A DNA stretch of 62,016 bases from an uncultured Clostridia bacterium. Lineage in GTDB: Bacteria > Bacillota > Clostridia > UBA1381. Below the pieces are notes generated by a model, which was not told the origin of the DNA, made no database searches, and was given only the letters and a program-made list of their open reading frames with translations. The stretch is from NCBI GenBank assembly GCA_959602045.1, contig CAUGRT010000011.1, positions 1-62,016 of the forward strand, given 5' to 3'. Position 1 is the stretch's first letter, and each line of letters starts with the position of its first letter. Below are positions 22,827 through 32,081 of this stretch, in pieces. The position numbers were made by a program, and so were the translations under genes.

Positions 22827-22881
22827 GGGGACAGTAAAAATATCATACGATATTTTTGCTGTCCCTCTTTTTTACTGTCCC
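22827..22881. terminator. Convergent terminator with two competing right arms
   Basis: The left arm GGGGACAGTAAAAA (22827-22840) can pair with TTTTTGCTGTCCC (22853-22865), followed by TCTTTTTT, or perfectly with TTTTTTACTGTCCC (22868-22881), followed by TTTTTACTG. The structures exclude each other. It separates the PHP gene from the convergent lipoprotein gene. Confidence 0.8.
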
Positions 22882-22884
22882 TTT

Positions 22885-23427
22885 TTACTGCTGAACCGGT
22901 GCGGGCATCATCTGTTCAAAGTTTGCCACTGCGGTTTTCGCAAGATTCAGCAAAAGCTGCTGCTGTGTTTCGTCACTGCCAGAACCGGCGGTAACTTCAA
23001 TAATGCAGCCGCGATCATAGACATGGATAGTCGGGTAGGCAATATATGCGGTTTCGCCCAACTCTGTAACCTCCGTAATCTCATAACGCTTTGCTTTCGC
23101 TGCCGCGAATTGCTGATATACCTGATCAATGGACGTACTCTCGTTATATTGTGTAATCTTAACGGTAACACTGTCGCCCAATCCCTTGGGATTGCTGACA
23201 TAAACCACTGATTTGGAATTGCCGTTCGTTACAACACTGCCATCAATCACCGGAACGTATTCATAGTTAATTCCTTCGTATACATTATCCGCACTAAGGA
23301 TTGCCGTCGGATCCAGCTCCGGAATCGGAGTCGGCGTAGGTGCTGCAAACAAGCCGTTGCCGCTGCCGCAGGCACATAATCCTATCGTGACGAATAAACT
23401 CGCCAATACCAATAATAATTTTTTCAT
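22885..23427 (-). CDS. Lipoprotein of unknown function
   Basis: 180 residues with a type II signal peptide: KKLLLVLASLFVTIG then LCAC, with Cys20 as the lipidated residue. A proline/threonine linker (APTPTPIPELDPT) leads to a domain of about 130 residues. The start at 23427 has GGAG 6 nt upstream, part of the hairpin-GGAATGGAG motif at 23431-23457. I do not recognise the C-terminal domain. Confidence 0.75.
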   Translation of the reverse strand: MKKLLLVLASLFVTIGLCACGSGNGLFAAPTPTPIPELDPTAILSADNVYEGINYEYVPVIDGSVVTNGNSKSVVYVSNPKGLGDSVTVKITQYNESTSIDQVYQQFAAAKAKRYEITEVTELGETAYIAYPTIHVYDRGCIIEVTAGSGSDETQQQLLLNLAKTAVANFEQMMPAPVQQ

Positions 23428-23430
23428 CGC

Positions 23431-23457
23431 AATCTCCATTCCGCCGCCCTCGGCGGC
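23431..23457 (-). promoter_or_regulatory. Hairpin-SD leader motif, copy 1
   Basis: Minus strand: GCCGCC-GAG-GGCGGC hairpin followed by GGAATGGAG, which includes the ribosome site. Same layout as 32124, 49321 and 58412. Confidence 0.75.
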
Positions 23458-23527
23458 ACACACCGGAAAAGAGGTCGGCAGTTTGGCAATACCATCCATT
23501 GTAAGCCGCGCCATCTTTTCGCGTTAT

Positions 23528-24460
23528 TTATTTTTTCATTGCTATTGTTTCCTTAACCTTTGCCGCAATATTCTCGGCGGTCAGACCGTATTCCTTGAAA
23601 AGTTCTGCCGGCTTGCCGCTTGCTCCGAAACGATCTGTACCGATAATCTTAACCGGTACCGGTGCGTTAGCACAAACCACTTCGGTTACGGCGCTGCCCA
23701 GACCGCCCATGATGTAATGTTCTTCTGCGGTTACGATCGCGCCGGTTTCTTTGGCTGCCTTTGTGATGATTTCTTCATCAATCGGTTTGATCGTATGAAT
23801 GTTAATGACTCTTGCGGAAATTCCCTCTGCTTTCAGCATTTCATGTGCCTCCAGAGCCATTCCGACCATCAGACCGGTTGCGATAATCGTTGCGTCAGTA
23901 CCCTCGCGAAGCTGAACACCCTTACCTAATTCAAACTGATAATCATCATCGTTGACATCCTCAACCGCCAGGCGTCCAAAACGCATATATACCGGCCCTT
24001 GATGCTCAATTGCTGCCTTGACCGCTGCTCTTGCTTCGCGATCGTCAGCAGGATTCAGAACAACCATTCCGGGAATACTCCGCATCAGCGCAATATCCTC
24101 TAAGCATTGATGGGACGCACCGTCCTCGCCGACCGAAATACCGGCATGAGTCGCACCGATTTTTACATTCAGCTTTGTATAGCCGATGGAGTTACGAACC
24201 TGTTCAAAGGCTCTTCCGGCAGCGAACATCGCAAAGGTTGACGCAAATGCAATCTTTCCGCAGGACGCTAATCCGGCGGCAACACACATCATATTACCCT
24301 CGGCAATTCCCATATTGATAAATCTGTCGGGGTATGCCTTTTTGAACATCTCCGTTTTGGTTGATTTGGAAAGATCCGCATCCAGTACAACAATATTCGG
24401 GTTGCTTCCGTATTCCACCAAAGCCGCTCCGTAGGATTCTCTCGTTGCTTTCTTTGCCAT
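23528..24460 (-). CDS. Transketolase, C-terminal subunit
   Basis: 310 residues, matching the pyrimidine-binding and C-terminal domains of transketolase. The catalytic glutamate is in MGIAEGNMMCVAAGLA; ASTFAMFAAGRAFEQVR binds the thiamine pyrimidine region. The enzyme is split into two proteins, as in many Clostridia and archaea. Its ATG overlaps the stop of the N-terminal subunit by one base (TAATG), so synthesis is coupled. Works in the non-oxidative pentose phosphate route. Confidence 0.95.
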   Translation of the reverse strand: MAKKATRESYGAALVEYGSNPNIVVLDADLSKSTKTEMFKKAYPDRFINMGIAEGNMMCVAAGLASCGKIAFASTFAMFAAGRAFEQVRNSIGYTKLNVKIGATHAGISVGEDGASHQCLEDIALMRSIPGMVVLNPADDREARAAVKAAIEHQGPVYMRFGRLAVEDVNDDDYQFELGKGVQLREGTDATIIATGLMVGMALEAHEMLKAEGISARVINIHTIKPIDEEIITKAAKETGAIVTAEEHYIMGGLGSAVTEVVCANAPVPVKIIGTDRFGASGKPAELFKEYGLTAENIAAKVKETIAMKK

Positions 24461-25308
24461 TATAACTTCGCCTCCAGTTCTGCTATGATCGCGTCAAGCT
24501 CTTTTATCGCCTGTTCGTATTCTTCTTTCTTCGGGGCTGCGCCATGCCATGCAGCATTGTTTTCCATGTAGGAAACATTCTTGCCCTTTACGGACTTCAT
24601 AATAATTGCAGTCGGCTGTCCTTTGGTTGCTTTAGCTTCCTCAATCGCCGCCAGCAACGCGTTGAAGTCATGCGCACTGACCTGAATCACATGCCATCCG
24701 AATGCCTTGAACTTTTCGTCAATCGGATTCGGATTCATGACATCAGCAACATTACCGTCAATTTGCAGACCGTTGTTGTCAACAAAGATTGTGAAGTTAT
24801 CTAATTTATAGTGAGCGGCAAACATCGCCTGTTCCCAGACTTGTCCTTCCTCTAACTCACCGTCACCGAGAATCGAGTAAACTCTGTAATCCTTATGATC
24901 CAGCTTCGCCGCAAGCGCCATACCACCTGCTGCCGATACACCCTGTCCGAGCGAACCGGTTGACATATCCACACCCGGCACCTTATTCATATCCGGATGC
25001 CCTTGAAGATAGCTGCCGATATGACGGAAAGTGGGAATATCCTCTACCGGGAAATATCCGCGCTCTGCTAAAGTTCCGTAAAGTGCCGGAGCCGTATGTC
25101 CTTTTGACAGAACAAAACGATCCCGATCCTCCATCATGGGGTTTTTCGGATCAATATTCATTACTTCAAAATACAGTAACGTTAAAATATCCGCTACGGA
25201 AAGAGATCCTCCCGGGTGTCCCGAAGCTGCACTATATACCGCTGTCAGTGCGTGCTTGCGCACTCTGTTGGCAATAATGGAAAGCTCTGTTACTCGTTTT
25301 TCATCCAT
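24460..25308 (-). CDS. Transketolase, N-terminal subunit
   Basis: 282 residues covering the ThDP diphosphate-binding domain. The ThDP motif is GDGELEEGQVWEQAMFAAHYKLDN (in part GDGELEEGQ) and the His ligands are in SAASGHPGGSLSVAD and SKGHTAPALYG. GGAG lies 10 nt upstream of the start. The 177-nt region before it has no clear sigma-A promoter. Confidence 0.95.
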   Translation of the reverse strand: MDEKRVTELSIIANRVRKHALTAVYSAASGHPGGSLSVADILTLLYFEVMNIDPKNPMMEDRDRFVLSKGHTAPALYGTLAERGYFPVEDIPTFRHIGSYLQGHPDMNKVPGVDMSTGSLGQGVSAAGGMALAAKLDHKDYRVYSILGDGELEEGQVWEQAMFAAHYKLDNFTIFVDNNGLQIDGNVADVMNPNPIDEKFKAFGWHVIQVSAHDFNALLAAIEEAKATKGQPTAIIMKSVKGKNVSYMENNAAWHGAAPKKEEYEQAIKELDAIIAELEAKL

Positions 25309-25485
25309 TTTCTTTCTTCTCCTTTTTGTGTTTTATACGGGTCATTGTAAAATACAATCCTCCGATCGTTATGATAGGAAATTTCATTCAAGAAATCGTA
25401 TTGTACAATTGCCGGTGTTTTATATACAGCCGTTTATAAAATATTGAAAATTATTTTACAATCGTCCGATATTTTATATCAATCA

Positions 25486-25896
25486 TTAAGTTTCCGGGGT
25501 ATCCTGCGCGTGTTCGTAGGCAATACTCATCAGCTCGTCCAAGCGTGCGTGCTGCTTTTGCAAATACAAATACCCCAATAACGCTTCAAAGCCGGTGGCA
25601 TGACGATAATCCGATACAGACGCATTTTTTGCCATCGTATAGGATTTGGCGTTTCTGCCGCGCTTAAATACCGCGGTTTCTTCCTCCGTCAAAAGCTCCG
25701 CCATTGCGTGAATACTGTTGGACTGCGCATGCGCCTTGACATACTTCACCGTCTGCAAATGCAGCTTATGCGCCGGCATGGTCGGATGCTCCGCAATCAC
25801 GCGTGTGCGAACGTACAACTCATACACTCCGTCACCGATATACGCCAATGCCAAAGGCGAATACTGCCGCGGATCGGCTTGCTGCTCCCCCGTCAT
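25486..25896 (-). CDS. mrnC: Mini-ribonuclease III
   Basis: 136 residues, a lone RNase III catalytic domain without the dsRNA-binding domain, as in Bacillus MrnC, which trims 23S rRNA precursor. The signature LALAYIGDGVYELYVR holds the catalytic aspartate; FKRGRNAKSYT and GFEALLGYLYL complete the fold. The ATG at 25896 overlaps the cysS stop (ATGA), with GGAG 9 nt upstream; an ATG at 25911 is possible. The cysS-mrnC pair is the standard Firmicutes order. Confidence 0.92.
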   Translation of the reverse strand: MTGEQQADPRQYSPLALAYIGDGVYELYVRTRVIAEHPTMPAHKLHLQTVKYVKAHAQSNSIHAMAELLTEEETAVFKRGRNAKSYTMAKNASVSDYRHATGFEALLGYLYLQKQHARLDELMSIAYEHAQDTPET

Positions 25897-27284
25897 TCGG
25901 CAAAGCTCCATTGTACACCCTGCGGAGTATCTTTCAAAACAATATTCATGGCTTTCAGTTTATCCCGGATTTCATCCGCTTTCGCCCAATTCTTCTCGGC
26001 TCTGGCTTTGTTTCTTTCCTCAATCAGCGCTTCAACCTCCGCGTCCAGAGATTTTTTCGTTTCTTTTGAGAACAGTCCCAAAACGCCGCCCAACTCGCGA
26101 ATCAGATGGAGTGCCTTTTCAATTACCGCACCGGAGGTTTCTCCGTTGATTTCCGTATTTGCCAGATAAACAATATCGAAAATTGCAGCGATCGCGTCAG
26201 CCGTATTCAAATCATCATCCATCGCGTCAATGAATTTTTGCTTGAAGCTGTCCAGTTTTTCCGAAAGTTCCGGCTCAGCCTCTTTCTGCGGTGCGCTTTT
26301 TGACAGGAACTCCAGATTTTCAATACAGGTGTAAACCCGCTCAACGGCAGACTTTGCCTGTTCCATCAGCGTATCGGCGAAATTAATCGGGTTTCTGTAA
26401 TGTGCCGACAGCATGAAGAATCGGATCACCTCGCTGTCATACTTTTTGCGGATGTCCCGTACCGTGAAGAAGTTTCCGAGTGATTTACTCATTTTCTGAT
26501 TATTGATATTGATATATCCGTTATGCATCCAATAATGCGCAAACGGCTTTCCGTGCGCACATTCGCTCTGGGCAATCTCGTTTTCGTGATGTGGGAAAAT
26601 CAAATCCTGACCGCCCGAATGTAAGTCGATCGTTTCGCCCAGATACTTATTCGCCATTGCAGAACACTCAATATGCCAGCCCGGACGACCCATGCCCCAC
26701 GGACTTTCCCATGCCGGTTCTCCCGGTTTTTGCTTTTTCCATAAAGCAAAGTCCATCGCATCACGCTTGGTTTCATTCACGCCAATCCGTGCGCCTGCCT
26801 CCAGATCCTCCAGGGGCTGCTTGGAAAGCTTTCCGTATTCATGGAATTTCTTTGTTGCAAAATAAACGTCGCCGTCTACATTATAGGCAAAGCCTTTTTC
26901 CTCTAACTGCTTGACGATTTCGATAATCGCGTCGATATTCTCCGTTGCTTTCGGATGAACGGTTGCCGGATGGATTCCGAGCGCCTGCGCGTCCTCGAAA
27001 TATTCCTTGATGAACCGCTCGCCCAGCTCCTTAACCGTAATTCCTTCGGCATTGGCACGCTTAATCATTTTATCGTCCACATCCGTAAAGTTTTGAACAA
27101 ACTTTACCTTATATCCCGAATACTCCAGGTATCTGCGCATCGTGTCGAAAATGATAAACGGCCGGGCGTTACCGATATGAAAATAATCATATACTGTCGG
27201 ACCGCACGAATACATCTTGACCTCGTTTTTATCCATCGGGATAAATTCTTCCTTTTTTCTGGTTAATGTATTATATATTTTCAT
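25893..27284 (-). CDS. cysS: Cysteinyl-tRNA synthetase
   Basis: 463 residues. The class I signatures are HIGN (36-39, in YFHIGNARP) and KMSKS. The zinc ligands include Cys27 in YSCGPTVYDY and the residues in HIECSAMA and HHENEIAQSE. The C-terminal DALR and anticodon regions are complete. The start at 27284 has GGGGGA 8 nt upstream; an in-frame ATG at 27320 is poorly placed. No cysteine T-box was found upstream. Confidence 0.97.
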   Translation of the reverse strand: MKIYNTLTRKKEEFIPMDKNEVKMYSCGPTVYDYFHIGNARPFIIFDTMRRYLEYSGYKVKFVQNFTDVDDKMIKRANAEGITVKELGERFIKEYFEDAQALGIHPATVHPKATENIDAIIEIVKQLEEKGFAYNVDGDVYFATKKFHEYGKLSKQPLEDLEAGARIGVNETKRDAMDFALWKKQKPGEPAWESPWGMGRPGWHIECSAMANKYLGETIDLHSGGQDLIFPHHENEIAQSECAHGKPFAHYWMHNGYININNQKMSKSLGNFFTVRDIRKKYDSEVIRFFMLSAHYRNPINFADTLMEQAKSAVERVYTCIENLEFLSKSAPQKEAEPELSEKLDSFKQKFIDAMDDDLNTADAIAAIFDIVYLANTEINGETSGAVIEKALHLIRELGGVLGLFSKETKKSLDAEVEALIEERNKARAEKNWAKADEIRDKLKAMNIVLKDTPQGVQWSFAE

Positions 27285-27430
27285 TTCATCCGTCCCCCGA
27301 AAATTATACTGCATTCTCATTATATCTCAAATCCCCGAAAAAAACAACCTTTTTTTCAGATTTTGTTGTATAAATTTATAGGAGGATAACAGATAATTTC
27401 TTAATGATTTGAAGAAATTATAAAAAAAGC

Positions 27431-27459
27431 TTGACAAAGCCGGAAAAACATGATATAAT
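27431..27459 (+). promoter_or_regulatory. infC-rpmI-rplT promoter
   Basis: TTGACA (27431-27436), 17-bp spacer, TATAAT (27454-27459). Confidence 0.92.
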
Positions 27460-27465
27460 GCTTTG

Positions 27466-27604
27466 AGTAAAACAAGTAGGGTTATCCGCTCTCACCGTAA
27501 GCAAGCTGTGCCACGGTAAATACAGTTGTTAAATTTGTAGGAGCGGATATATTATGTGTATTCGTTTTTTTGTTTTGGAAATAAAGTATTAGGAGGGATT
27601 AACC
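27466..27604 (+). promoter_or_regulatory. Ribosomal protein L20-type leader of the infC operon
   Basis: About 139 nt between promoter and infC. TATCCGCTC (27483-27491) pairs with GAGCGGATA (27541-27549), enclosing ACCGT/ACGGT, and the stem is followed by a T tract (27564-27574). This is where Firmicutes carry the L20-binding leader that lets excess L20 cause early termination. Identification is from position and structure, not from a model search. Confidence 0.7.
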
Positions 27605-28120
27605 ATTAGCAAGAATGATTTACAAATCAACGAACAAATCCGTGATAAAGAAGTCCGCGTAGTTGCGGCTGACGGCGGTCAGCTTGGCGTTATGGATGCC
27701 AAATCCGCTCAGAAGCTCGCAGTTGACAAGGGCATGGATCTCGTAAAGATTGCACCCCAGGCAAAGCCGCCGGTATGCAAAATCATGGACTACGGAAAAT
27801 ATCGGTTTGAGATGAACAAGCGGGAAAAGGAAAACCGCAAGAACCAAAAGGTGATTAACATCAAAGAGGTTCAGCTGTCGCCTTCAATCGATACCAACGA
27901 CTTTAACACCAAAGTAAAGCATGCTTTGAAGTTCTTGAAGCATGGTGATAAGGTCAAGGTTATGGTACGTTTCCGCGGACGTGAGGTAAGTCATTCGGAT
28001 ATAGGTTTAGACCTGCTGAATAAGTTTGCCGAACAAACAAAGGAATTGGGTACCGTTGAAAGACCTGCAAAGCTGGAAGGCAGAAACATGATCATGTTCC
28101 TTGCCCCTCTGGCACAATGA
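27605..28120 (+). CDS. infC: Translation initiation factor IF-3 (ATT start)
   Basis: 171 residues. Binds the 30S subunit and checks start-codon pairing. N-domain with NEQIRDKEVRVV, linker about residues 75-85, C-domain with VKVMVRFRGREVSHSDIG. The first in-frame ATG (27692) would cut off 29 conserved residues. ATT at 27605 has AGGAGG 8 nt upstream and restores the full family length. Non-standard AUU starts are the known basis of IF-3 autoregulation. Confidence 0.95.
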   Translation: MSKNDLQINEQIRDKEVRVVAADGGQLGVMDAKSAQKLAVDKGMDLVKIAPQAKPPVCKIMDYGKYRFEMNKREKENRKNQKVINIKEVQLSPSIDTNDFNTKVKHALKFLKHGDKVKVMVRFRGREVSHSDIGLDLLNKFAEQTKELGTVERPAKLEGRNMIMFLAPLAQ

Positions 28121-28147
28121 TTCAGATTTTGGAAGGAGTGGACTAAA

Positions 28148-28351
28148 ATGGCCAAGACTAAGATAAAGACACACAGAGGCGCTGCCAAGAGATTCAATCT
28201 TACTAAAAACGGTAAGGTAAAGATGAACAAAGCATTCAGAAGACACATTCTGAATAAAAAGACAACAAAGAGAAAAAGACATCTGAGAAAGCAAGCTTAC
28301 TGCTCAAAGGCAAACGCTGCAGTAATCAAGAAGCTTATTCCTTACAAGTAA
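28148..28351 (+). CDS. rpmI: 50S ribosomal protein L35
   Basis: 67 residues, with KIKTHRGAAKRF at the N-terminus and a highly basic body (KKTTKRKRHLRK). GGAGTGG lies about 7 nt upstream. Middle gene of infC-rpmI-rplT. Confidence 0.97.
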   Translation: MAKTKIKTHRGAAKRFNLTKNGKVKMNKAFRRHILNKKTTKRKRHLRKQAYCSKANAAVIKKLIPYK

Positions 28352-28374
28352 TTTAGAAAGAGAGGCAAAAACCA

Positions 28375-28728
28375 ATGGCAAGAGTAAAAGGTGCATTAAA
28401 TACCAGAAAAAGACATAAAAGAGTACTAAAGCTTGCAAAGGGCTTCAGAGGCGCAGAGAGCAAGCAGTTCAGAATCGCCAACCAGGCAGTTATGCGTTCC
28501 ATGCAGAATGCATATGTAGGAAGAAAAAGAAGAAAGAGAGATTTCAGACGTCTTTGGATCACTCGTATCAGCGCTGCATGCAAGATGAACGGTATGAACT
28601 ATTCAACTTTCATGAACGGTCTGAAGAAGAGCGGTATCGAGATGAACAGAAAGGTTCTTTCCGAAGTTGCAATCGCAGATCCGGCAGCATTTGCAAAGCT
28701 GGTTGAAACTGCAAAGAACGCTCTTTAA
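28375..28728 (+). CDS. rplT: 50S ribosomal protein L20
   Basis: 117 residues, the usual length, with ARVKGALNTRKRHKRVLKLAKGF and NAYVGRKRRKRDFRRLWITRI as typical stretches (cited in part). Needed for early 50S assembly and probably the repressor of its own operon through the leader at 27466. Confidence 0.97.
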   Translation: MARVKGALNTRKRHKRVLKLAKGFRGAESKQFRIANQAVMRSMQNAYVGRKRRKRDFRRLWITRISAACKMNGMNYSTFMNGLKKSGIEMNRKVLSEVAIADPAAFAKLVETAKNAL

Positions 28729-28764
28729 TCGGTTCTTTAATAATAGGAAGCAACGAGGAGTTGT

Positions 28765-28820
28765 AAAAAACCAATACGGTTGACAAGGCAATGCCTTTCA
28801 ATCCGTATTTCCGGTTTTTT
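28765..28820 (+). terminator. Terminator of the infC operon
   Basis: AAAAAACCAATACGG (28765-28779) pairs with CCGTATT and GGTTTTTT (28803-28820), with an inner AAGGC/GCCTT stem and a T tract at the end. Confidence 0.88.
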
Positions 28821-28964
28821 CAACCCCTTATTTTTTTGTCTTTTTTTTCGGCTGTTCGCAAAGCTGCTCCAACATCGCGGTATTCATATAAATTTTTAAC
28901 ATATTCATAAATTCCCGGCATATAAATAATAACAGAAGTCCGAACGAAAAGGAGGAAAATTAAG

Positions 28965-30443
28965 TTGGAGGAATACAATATTTACAGAGATATAGCGCAG
29001 CGAAATCACGGGGATGTTTATATCGGCGTGGTAGGGCCTGTGCGCACGGGTAAATCCACCTTCATCAAAAAGTTTATGGATCTGCTCGTTATACCCAATA
29101 TGGATAATGTTTATCAAGCGGAGCGTACACGCGATGAGCTGCCGCAGTCCGCAGCCGGCCGTACCATTATGACAACAGAGCCGAAGTTTATCCCGAATGA
29201 AGCGGCTGAAATCTCGATGGGGGATAATGCACATCTAAAGGTGAGAATGATTGATTGCGTGGGCTATATCGTTGACAGTTCATTGGGGTATTTTGAAGAA
29301 AATGAACCGCGAATGGTCAATACACCGTGGTTTGATCATCCGATTCCCTTTAATGAGGCAGCAGAGCTGGGGACAAAGAAAGTCATTACGGAACATTCTA
29401 CTATCGGCTTGGTGATCACCACAGACGGCAGTATCACGGACATCCCGCGTGCGGATTATGTTCCGTCCGAAAACCGCGTTATCAACGAGTTAAAGGCAAT
29501 CAATAAGCCCTTTGCGGTGCTGTTGAACTCTACCGCTCCCGAAAGTGAATCCACACAGAATCTAAAAAATGAATTGGAGGCGACGCATAAGGTTCCGGTG
29601 CTTGCCGTAAACTGCGCGGAGCTGACGGAAAAGGATATTTACACCATTATCGAAACGGTGCTGTTTGAATTTCCGCTCAAGGAGATTGATCTGCACATCC
29701 CGAATTGGCTGGAGAATCTGGAGATGTCCCATCCGCTGAAAAGCGGCGTATATAATGAAATCATTTCCAAAATTGCGGATATTTCAAAAGTGCGTCATGC
29801 AAAACAGCTGTGCGACTCCCTTTCGGCGTGCGATACGATCAGCCGTTCCGAAATCGAATACATGGATCTCGGCGAGGGGACAGTAAAAATTAATGTCGAA
29901 TTACCCACCGCGCTCTATTATAAAACGCTCGGCGAAATGACCGGCTTTGAAATCAACAGCGAGGAGGAGCTGATGGATTTACTTTGTCAGCTGTCGGATA
30001 TGAAAAAGGAGTATGATCGCGTTGCGTTTGCACTGCATGAGGTACGGGAAAAGGGCTATGGAGTTGTTTCGCCCTCAACGGAGGAACTGTCACTGGATGA
30101 GCCGAAAATTGTAAAGCAGGGCGGCAGATACGGCGTTAAGCTCAAAGCGTCCGCACCGTCGATTCACATGATCCGCGCGGATATTGAAACTGAGGTCAGC
30201 CCGATTGTCGGGACGGAAAAGCAATCGGAAGAACTGGTACATTATCTGTTATCCGAGTTTGAAACCAACCCGTCAAAAATATGGGAGAGCAATATTTTTG
30301 GAAAATCGCTGTATGAATTGGTGAATGAGGGACTGAATAATAAGCTGTCGCGTATGCCGGAGGAGGCAAGAAATAAAATCCGCGATACCCTGCAAAAAAT
30401 CATTAATGAGGGAAGCGGCGGACTCATCTGCATTATTTTGTAG
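28965..30443 (+). CDS. spoIVA: Stage IV sporulation protein A
   Basis: 492 residues, the family length. This ATPase polymerizes on the forespore surface as the base layer of the spore coat. Walker A is GPVRTGKST (24-32); the Walker B/sensor region follows as VRMIDCVGYIVD. The C-terminal AGSGGLI-like end (NEGSGGLICIIL) is the SpoVM-interacting region. The start is TTG, with AAAAGGAGG 9 nt upstream; MEEYNIYRDIA is the conserved N-terminus. Shows that the host makes endospores. Confidence 0.96.
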   Translation: MEEYNIYRDIAQRNHGDVYIGVVGPVRTGKSTFIKKFMDLLVIPNMDNVYQAERTRDELPQSAAGRTIMTTEPKFIPNEAAEISMGDNAHLKVRMIDCVGYIVDSSLGYFEENEPRMVNTPWFDHPIPFNEAAELGTKKVITEHSTIGLVITTDGSITDIPRADYVPSENRVINELKAINKPFAVLLNSTAPESESTQNLKNELEATHKVPVLAVNCAELTEKDIYTIIETVLFEFPLKEIDLHIPNWLENLEMSHPLKSGVYNEIISKIADISKVRHAKQLCDSLSACDTISRSEIEYMDLGEGTVKINVELPTALYYKTLGEMTGFEINSEEELMDLLCQLSDMKKEYDRVAFALHEVREKGYGVVSPSTEELSLDEPKIVKQGGRYGVKLKASAPSIHMIRADIETEVSPIVGTEKQSEELVHYLLSEFETNPSKIWESNIFGKSLYELVNEGLNNKLSRMPEEARNKIRDTLQKIINEGSGGLICIIL

Positions 30444-30454
30444 GAGGTTCGGCT

Positions 30455-31144
30455 ATGCGGTGGAAGAAATTCTGTATTCCGGCAGTGATTTTATTGCTGA
30501 CCGCTTGTACAAGAGAAGCTAAAATATCAATCATTCCAAAGGATTATGAAAACGATTATTCCACAGTACATATGCAGATTCTTTCTGTCGACATCCCTGA
30601 CGCGCCGGAGTTTTCAAAATCCCTTAACGCCGCCTTGATGCAGGAGGCAGAGGACGCTGCCGCCGGCTTTGACGCTGATGCCGGAACGGCAACCGGTACC
30701 AATGGGGAAAAAAGCATTTTCGATACCACGCAGACCATTCACTACAATAAAAACAACTTTATCAGCACCGTTGAGGAGCAGTATACCTATACCGGCGGCG
30801 CACATGGAATGACGATGCGCAAATCACATAATATCGACACCTTGGCACAGCAGGAAATTACGCTTCGGGATTTGTTTTCCGAAGAAGGCTATGAGTCAAC
30901 ACTGAACCGCATGATCCGCGAGGTTCGGGAAAAGCATCCGGAGAACTATTCCGACCTATGGGAGGAACCAATCATCAAGCCTTCCCATCAGCAGGATTTT
31001 TATCTGACGGACACGGATCTGGTGATCTATTATCAGCCGTATGCCCTTTCCTATTATGCAAGGGGATTCGTGGAATTTCCTTTGCGGCTGACCGAGCTGC
31101 GCGGTTATCTAAAAGAAGAATACTATAGGCTGGTGCCTGAATAA
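30455..31144 (+). CDS. Lipoprotein with PdaC/DUF4163 and DUF3298 domains
   Basis: 229 residues. A type II signal peptide (lipobox LLTAC, Cys18) anchors it outside. The middle region and TYTGGAHGMTMRKSHNIDTLAQ match the PdaC/RsiV-like fold, with the DUF3298 module at the C-terminus (LTDTDLVIYYQPYALSYYARGFVEFPL in part). Such proteins bind peptidoglycan or lysozyme or act as anti-sigma factors. AGGAGG precedes the ATG by 7 nt and it follows spoIVA by 11 nt, so the two are probably co-transcribed. Confidence 0.82.
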   Translation: MRWKKFCIPAVILLLTACTREAKISIIPKDYENDYSTVHMQILSVDIPDAPEFSKSLNAALMQEAEDAAAGFDADAGTATGTNGEKSIFDTTQTIHYNKNNFISTVEEQYTYTGGAHGMTMRKSHNIDTLAQQEITLRDLFSEEGYESTLNRMIREVREKHPENYSDLWEEPIIKPSHQQDFYLTDTDLVIYYQPYALSYYARGFVEFPLRLTELRGYLKEEYYRLVPE

Positions 31145-31147
31145 TAA

Positions 31148-31180
31148 GGCTGTTGCACTTCAAATGCAACAGCCTTTTTT
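31148..31180 (+). terminator. Terminator of spoIVA and lipoprotein gene
   Basis: GGCTGTTGCA (31148-31157) and its exact complement (31165-31174), then six Ts. Confidence 0.93.
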
Positions 31181-31204
31181 CGGTTAAATTTCGGCGGAAG
31201 ATGA

Positions 31205-31233
31205 TTGACTTCAAGCCTGAAATGTGCTATAAT
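31205..31233 (+). promoter_or_regulatory. tcdA promoter
   Basis: TTGACT (31205-31210), 17-bp spacer, TATAAT (31228-31233). Confidence 0.85.
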
Positions 31234-31316
31234 GCACATTAAACAGATAGGTTTTATGTGACATTTTCGGCGGATCGGGAAAATGGGATTAATGAAGGGA
31301 GTTTGTGGTTATAACA

Positions 31317-32081
31317 ATGCTGAATCAATTTTCAAGAACGGAATTATTATTGGGAAAGGAAGCGATGGACAAGCTGGCGAAATCGCGTGTGGCGGTATTC
31401 GGGATCGGCGGTGTCGGCGGATATACGGTAGAAGCGCTGGTGCGGAGCGGAATTGGAGCGATTGATCTGATTGATGATGATAAGGTATGTTTAACGAATA
31501 TCAATCGGCAAATTTACGCAACCCGAAAAACGGTAGGGCGGTATAAGGTGGAGGTTGCGGCGGAAAGAATTGCCGAAATCAATCCGGATACGGTGGTTAC
31601 GACTTATAAGACTTTTTATATGCCGGAAACCTCCGCGCAGTTTGATTTTACGCAGTATGACTATATTGTGGACGCAATTGACACGGTGAAAGGAAAATTG
31701 GAGCTTGTGGAGAATGCCAATAAGGTCAATGTTCCGATCATCAGTTCAATGGGTGCCGGAAATAAGCTGAATGCTGCCGGGTTTGAGGTTGCGGATATTT
31801 ATAAAACCTCAGTTTGCCCGTTGGCGAGGGTTATGCGGACGGAATTAAAGAAGCGCGGCATCAAGCGTTTGAAGGTGGTATATTCCAAGGAAAAGCCGAT
31901 TGCGCCGATCGAGGATATGGCGATTAGCTGCAAGGCGCATTGTATTTGTCCGCCGGGGACGGCGCGGAAATGTACGCAGCGGCGGCAGGTGCCGGGCAGT
32001 ACGGCGTTTGTGCCGTCTGTTGTGGGGCTGATTATAGCCGGAGAGGTTGTCAAGGATTTGACCGAAATAAAAAGAACTTGA
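31317..32081 (+). CDS. tcdA: tRNA threonylcarbamoyladenosine dehydratase
   Basis: 254 residues of the ThiF/E1-like family that cyclizes t6A37 in tRNA. The ATP-binding Rossmann motif is VFGIGGVGGYTVEALVRSG; LIDDDKVCLTNINRQIYA binds adenylate. A cysteine-rich stretch, CICPPGTARKC, is typical of Firmicutes members. The start is uncertain: ATG 31317 gives the family N-terminus MLNQFSRTELL but GGGAG is 15 nt away; a GTG at 31305 is only 3 nt from it. Confidence 0.88.
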   Translation: MLNQFSRTELLLGKEAMDKLAKSRVAVFGIGGVGGYTVEALVRSGIGAIDLIDDDKVCLTNINRQIYATRKTVGRYKVEVAAERIAEINPDTVVTTYKTFYMPETSAQFDFTQYDYIVDAIDTVKGKLELVENANKVNVPIISSMGAGNKLNAAGFEVADIYKTSVCPLARVMRTELKKRGIKRLKVVYSKEKPIAPIEDMAISCKAHCICPPGTARKCTQRRQVPGSTAFVPSVVGLIIAGEVVKDLTEIKRT

